64,000 bases of DNA from Afipia sp. P52-10 (GTDB lineage Bacteria; Pseudomonadota; Alphaproteobacteria; Rhizobiales; Xanthobacteraceae), in assembly GCF_000516555.1 (NCBI RefSeq), contig NZ_AZSJ01000003.1, forward strand, positions 623,185 through 687,184, read 5' to 3'. The position numbers were made by a program, and so were the translations under genes. Shown here one piece after another: positions 61,609-64,000 of this stretch. Positions within the stretch are counted from its first letter, which is position 1; each line of letters starts with the position of its first letter. The notes beneath the pieces are model-generated. The model did not search any database, was not told the DNA's origin, and saw nothing but the letters and a program-made list of their open reading frames with translations.

Positions 61609-62601
61609 ATGACGTCGATGCTGTCGCGCGCAACCCGTTCATCGCTCGCCCATCTCATGATCCTGCTGCTGACGAGCGCGCTGTTCGCAGGCCTCGCCCG
61701 CGCCGACACCTATCCATCCAAGACCGTGACGCTGGTGCTGCCGTTCGGCGCCGGCAGCGCGACCGACACCTCCACCCGCATCATCGCCCAGCAGCTCTCG
61801 GCCGCGCTCGGCCAGCCGGTGGTGATCGAGAACAAGCCCGGCGCCAACGGCATGATCGCCGCAAGCTACGTCGCGCGCTCGGCGCCGGACGGCTACACCC
61901 TGTTCGTCACCACCAACACCTCGCACTCGGCCGCGCCGAGCCTGATGAAGACCATCAACTACGATCCGATCAAGGATTTCACGCCGCTCGCCCGCACCGG
62001 CAACATTCCGTTCATGCTGGTGGTGCATCCGGACGTCCCGGCGAAGTCCGTGGCCGAACTCACCGCTTACGCCAAGGCCAATCCCGGCAAGCTGACCTAT
62101 GCGAGCGGTTCTTCCGGAGCGATCGTGATGGGCGCGACCTACGCCCGCCGCGCCGGCATCGACGTGCTGCATGTGCCCTACAAGAGTTCGCCGCCGGCCC
62201 TCACCGATCTGATGGCCGGGCGCGTCAGCATGATGTTCATCGACGTGCTCGCCGGCTTGCCGCATGTGCAGGCCGGCAAGCTGCGCGCGCTGGCGATGTC
62301 GACGAAGGAGCGCTCGGCGCTGCTGCCGGACATGCCGTCGATGCAGGAAGCCGGCGTGCAGGACTTCGACATCAATTCATGGCAGGGCTGGTTCGGCCCG
62401 GCCAACATGCCGAAGGACGTGGTGACGCGGCTGAACACCGAGATTCGCAAGATCATCGACAATCCGGAGATCAAGAAGCAGCTCGCCGAGCGCGGCATGG
62501 ATGCTTTTTCGGGAACGCCGGAGGAATTCGGCAAGTTCGTCGAAGAGCAGCTCGTGGTCTGGACCCGCCTGATCAAGGACGCCGGCATCGAGCCGGAGTG
62601 A
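61609..62601 (+). CDS. TctC/Bug-family solute-binding protein, copy 1
   Basis: A 330-aa periplasmic receptor. A signal peptide (about residues 1-32, ending ARAD) precedes YPSKTVTLVLPFGAGSATDT, IENKPGANGMIAASYVA and INSWQGWFGPANMPKD, all typical of Bug receptors for tripartite tricarboxylate transporters. GGAGGAAAAA lies upstream of the ATG. No TctA/TctB membrane genes are nearby, as is common for these abundant orphan receptors. Ligand probably a carboxylate. Confidence 0.92.
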   Translation: MTSMLSRATRSSLAHLMILLLTSALFAGLARADTYPSKTVTLVLPFGAGSATDTSTRIIAQQLSAALGQPVVIENKPGANGMIAASYVARSAPDGYTLFVTTNTSHSAAPSLMKTINYDPIKDFTPLARTGNIPFMLVVHPDVPAKSVAELTAYAKANPGKLTYASGSSGAIVMGATYARRAGIDVLHVPYKSSPPALTDLMAGRVSMMFIDVLAGLPHVQAGKLRALAMSTKERSALLPDMPSMQEAGVQDFDINSWQGWFGPANMPKDVVTRLNTEIRKIIDNPEIKKQLAERGMDAFSGTPEEFGKFVEEQLVVWTRLIKDAGIEPE

Positions 62602-62801
62602 GTGCCGCAGCCGTACGCTGATTTGGGTGATCGCTGCTGCCGGTAGCGCAGGTCCAATTGCGCCTCCGGCAGCGGCCGGAAAGCTTTGCTGGCCCTTGTT
62701 TGACGTGGTTCATCACGCAACCAGTATCCACGTCGCTCGAAAACGCTTAGCTTGACGCCAACATGATGGCCCACAACGAACGAGCCATCGGAGGAAACGC
62801 C

Positions 62802-63830
62802 ATGAGCATGCGATGGACACGCACCTGCGGCCGCCGCCGCACCGCCCTGCCCGCAGCCTCTTTGCTGACGGCCTGTTTGCTGGCAACAAGTCTCTGGACG
62901 GCAGCGCTGCAGCGCGCCGCAGCGGACACGCAGAAGCCATATCCCCAGAAGCCAATCACGGTCGTCCTGCAGTTCGGTCCCGGCAGCGGCACCGATACGA
63001 CGACGCGGCTGGTCGGCCAGCACCTGTCCACCGCACTCGGCCAGCCGGTGCTGGTGGACAACAAGCCGGGCGCCAACGGCATGATCGCGGCGACCTACGT
63101 CGCCCGCTCAGCCCCGGACGGCTACACGTTGTTCGTCACCAGCAACACGTCGCACTCGGCCGCGCCGAGCCTGATGAAGAATCTCACCTATGATCCGATC
63201 AAGGATTTCACCCCGGTCGCCCGGGCCGGCAACCTGCCGTTCCTGCTGGTGATCAATCCCGATATCCCCGCCAAGACGGTCAGCGAGCTGACCGCGCATG
63301 CGAAGGCGAATCCGGGCAAGCTTTCCTATGGCAGCGGCAACTCGAGCGCGATCGTGATGGGCGCGACCTATGCGCGCCGCGCCGGCATCGACCTCCTGCA
63401 CGTTCCCTACAAGAGCGCGCCGACCGCCCTCGCCGACGTGATCGGCGGCCGCGTCAGCATGATGTTCATCGACGTGCTCACGGCGTTGCCGCAGATCGAG
63501 GCGGGCAAGGTGCGCCCGCTGGCCGTGGCGACCGGGCACCGATCCTCGGCACTGCCGGAGCTTCCGACCATGCAGGAGGCCGGCGTGGCGGATTTCGACA
63601 TCAACTCGTGGGTCGGATGGTTCGGGCCTGCCAACATGCCGAAGGGCATCGTCGACCGGCTGAATGCCGAACTCGGCACGATCATGCAGACGCCCGAAAT
63701 CAAGAAACAGCTGAATGCGCGCGGCATGGAAGTCATCACCGGCCCGCCGCAGGAATTCGAGCGCTTCGTCGTCGACCAGCTTGCCTACTGGACCCGCCTG
63801 ATCAAGGACGCCGGCATCGAGCCAGAGTGA
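62802..63830 (+). CDS. TctC/Bug-family solute-binding protein, copy 2
   Basis: A 342-aa paralogue of the preceding gene with matching segments VDNKPGANGMIAATYVARSA, MGATYARRAGIDLLHVPYKS and an identical end, TRLIKDAGIEPE. The ATG at 62802 with GGAGGA just upstream is preferred over ATG 62763; it gives an Arg-rich n-region (TRTCGRRRTALPAASLL) and a signal peptide to about residue 44. Separate from copy 1 by 200 bp with no strong terminator between. Confidence 0.92.
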   Translation: MSMRWTRTCGRRRTALPAASLLTACLLATSLWTAALQRAAADTQKPYPQKPITVVLQFGPGSGTDTTTRLVGQHLSTALGQPVLVDNKPGANGMIAATYVARSAPDGYTLFVTSNTSHSAAPSLMKNLTYDPIKDFTPVARAGNLPFLLVINPDIPAKTVSELTAHAKANPGKLSYGSGNSSAIVMGATYARRAGIDLLHVPYKSAPTALADVIGGRVSMMFIDVLTALPQIEAGKVRPLAVATGHRSSALPELPTMQEAGVADFDINSWVGWFGPANMPKGIVDRLNAELGTIMQTPEIKKQLNARGMEVITGPPQEFERFVVDQLAYWTRLIKDAGIEPE

Positions 63831-63923
63831 GAGAGTGGCCTCTCGCCATGATGGGACATCGCCGCCAACGGCTCGGCGCGCAGCGCCGCGGGCATGACGA
63901 TGTCCTTCGGCTGCGGCTAAAGC

Positions 63924-64000
63924 GCGATGAGATTTGGATCAATCATCCTCGCGCTTTGGCTCATTGTCAAAGCGTGATCTTTCCGAAAAACCGCTTCACA
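63924..64000. repeat. dispersed intergenic repeat, copy 2 (runs off window)
   Basis: Shares GCGATGAGATTTGGAT, CCTCGCG, CATTGT and TTCCGAAA-x-CCGCTTCAC with 50858-50975. It lies in intergenic DNA after the last receptor gene and is cut by the window end. Confidence 0.6.

Overview
The window reads as high-GC alphaproteobacterial chromosome, most likely Bradyrhizobium/Rhodopseudomonas/Afipia-type (Nitrobacteraceae). The pointers are an alphaproteobacterial rpoH, the conserved hypothetical at 52205-53818, many periplasmic solute receptors, and a dispersed intergenic repeat of a kind I associate with this group (50858 and 63924). Genus assignment is inference; there is no rRNA here.

Layout. 1-759: 3' part of an RpiR-type regulator. 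838-6247 (minus): iron/metal uptake block, TonB-dependent receptor, DUF4198, DUF3649, PepSY and DUF3325 proteins, stop/start overlapped after the receptor. 6602-9986: two small hypotheticals, then a LysR regulator divergent from an MFS transporter. 10076-22474: a divergent catabolic unit. Leftward are a peptide-type binding protein, two tandem HyuB paralogues and HyuA (hydantoinase/oxoprolinase). Rightward are two permeases, two ATPases and a MalY/PatB-type C-S lyase. 23009-27811 (minus): ssuA-ssuA-ssuD-ssuC-ssuB sulfonate operon. Together these suggest import and opening of cyclic amides or peptides, plus sulfur scavenging.

28583-40237 is an 11.65-kb integrative element in the 3' end of tRNA-Glu(CTC), bounded by an 18-bp direct repeat. 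It has a tyrosine integrase beside the tRNA, a serine recombinase, a P-loop helicase-like protein, a virion-type transglycosylase/pilot protein, several small membrane proteins, a winged-helix protein, and a 784-aa protein with a PD-(D/E)XK-like nuclease signature. I see no capsid, portal or terminase, so it looks like a satellite or reduced prophage. Just outside its left end (28085-28513) is a decayed tyrosine recombinase, suggesting repeated use of this tRNA.

40459-47083 is core: DUF6476-type protein, rluD, rpoH, then a pair of beta-ketoacyl-ACP synthases (one apparently lacking the catalytic Cys and first His) with a fatty acid desaturase. 48300-49780 is an AT-richer islet with a Cas2-like protein, a protein with an RX4H (HEPN-like) motif, very small genes and a 16-bp palindrome. 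49964-58555 returns to core-like genes: DoxX/HxlR pair, MerR fusion regulator, a proline/arginine-rich single-TM protein, purA, an SDR with Phe for the catalytic Tyr, a DsbA-fold isomerase, an EamA exporter and a small secreted protein. 58757-63830 has four solute-binding proteins as two tandem paralogous pairs (two LivK-type, two TctC/Bug-type) with no permeases in view.

The strongest candidate for something undescribed is the tRNA-Glu element and its 784-aa nuclease-like protein; the 48.3-49.8 kb islet is second.
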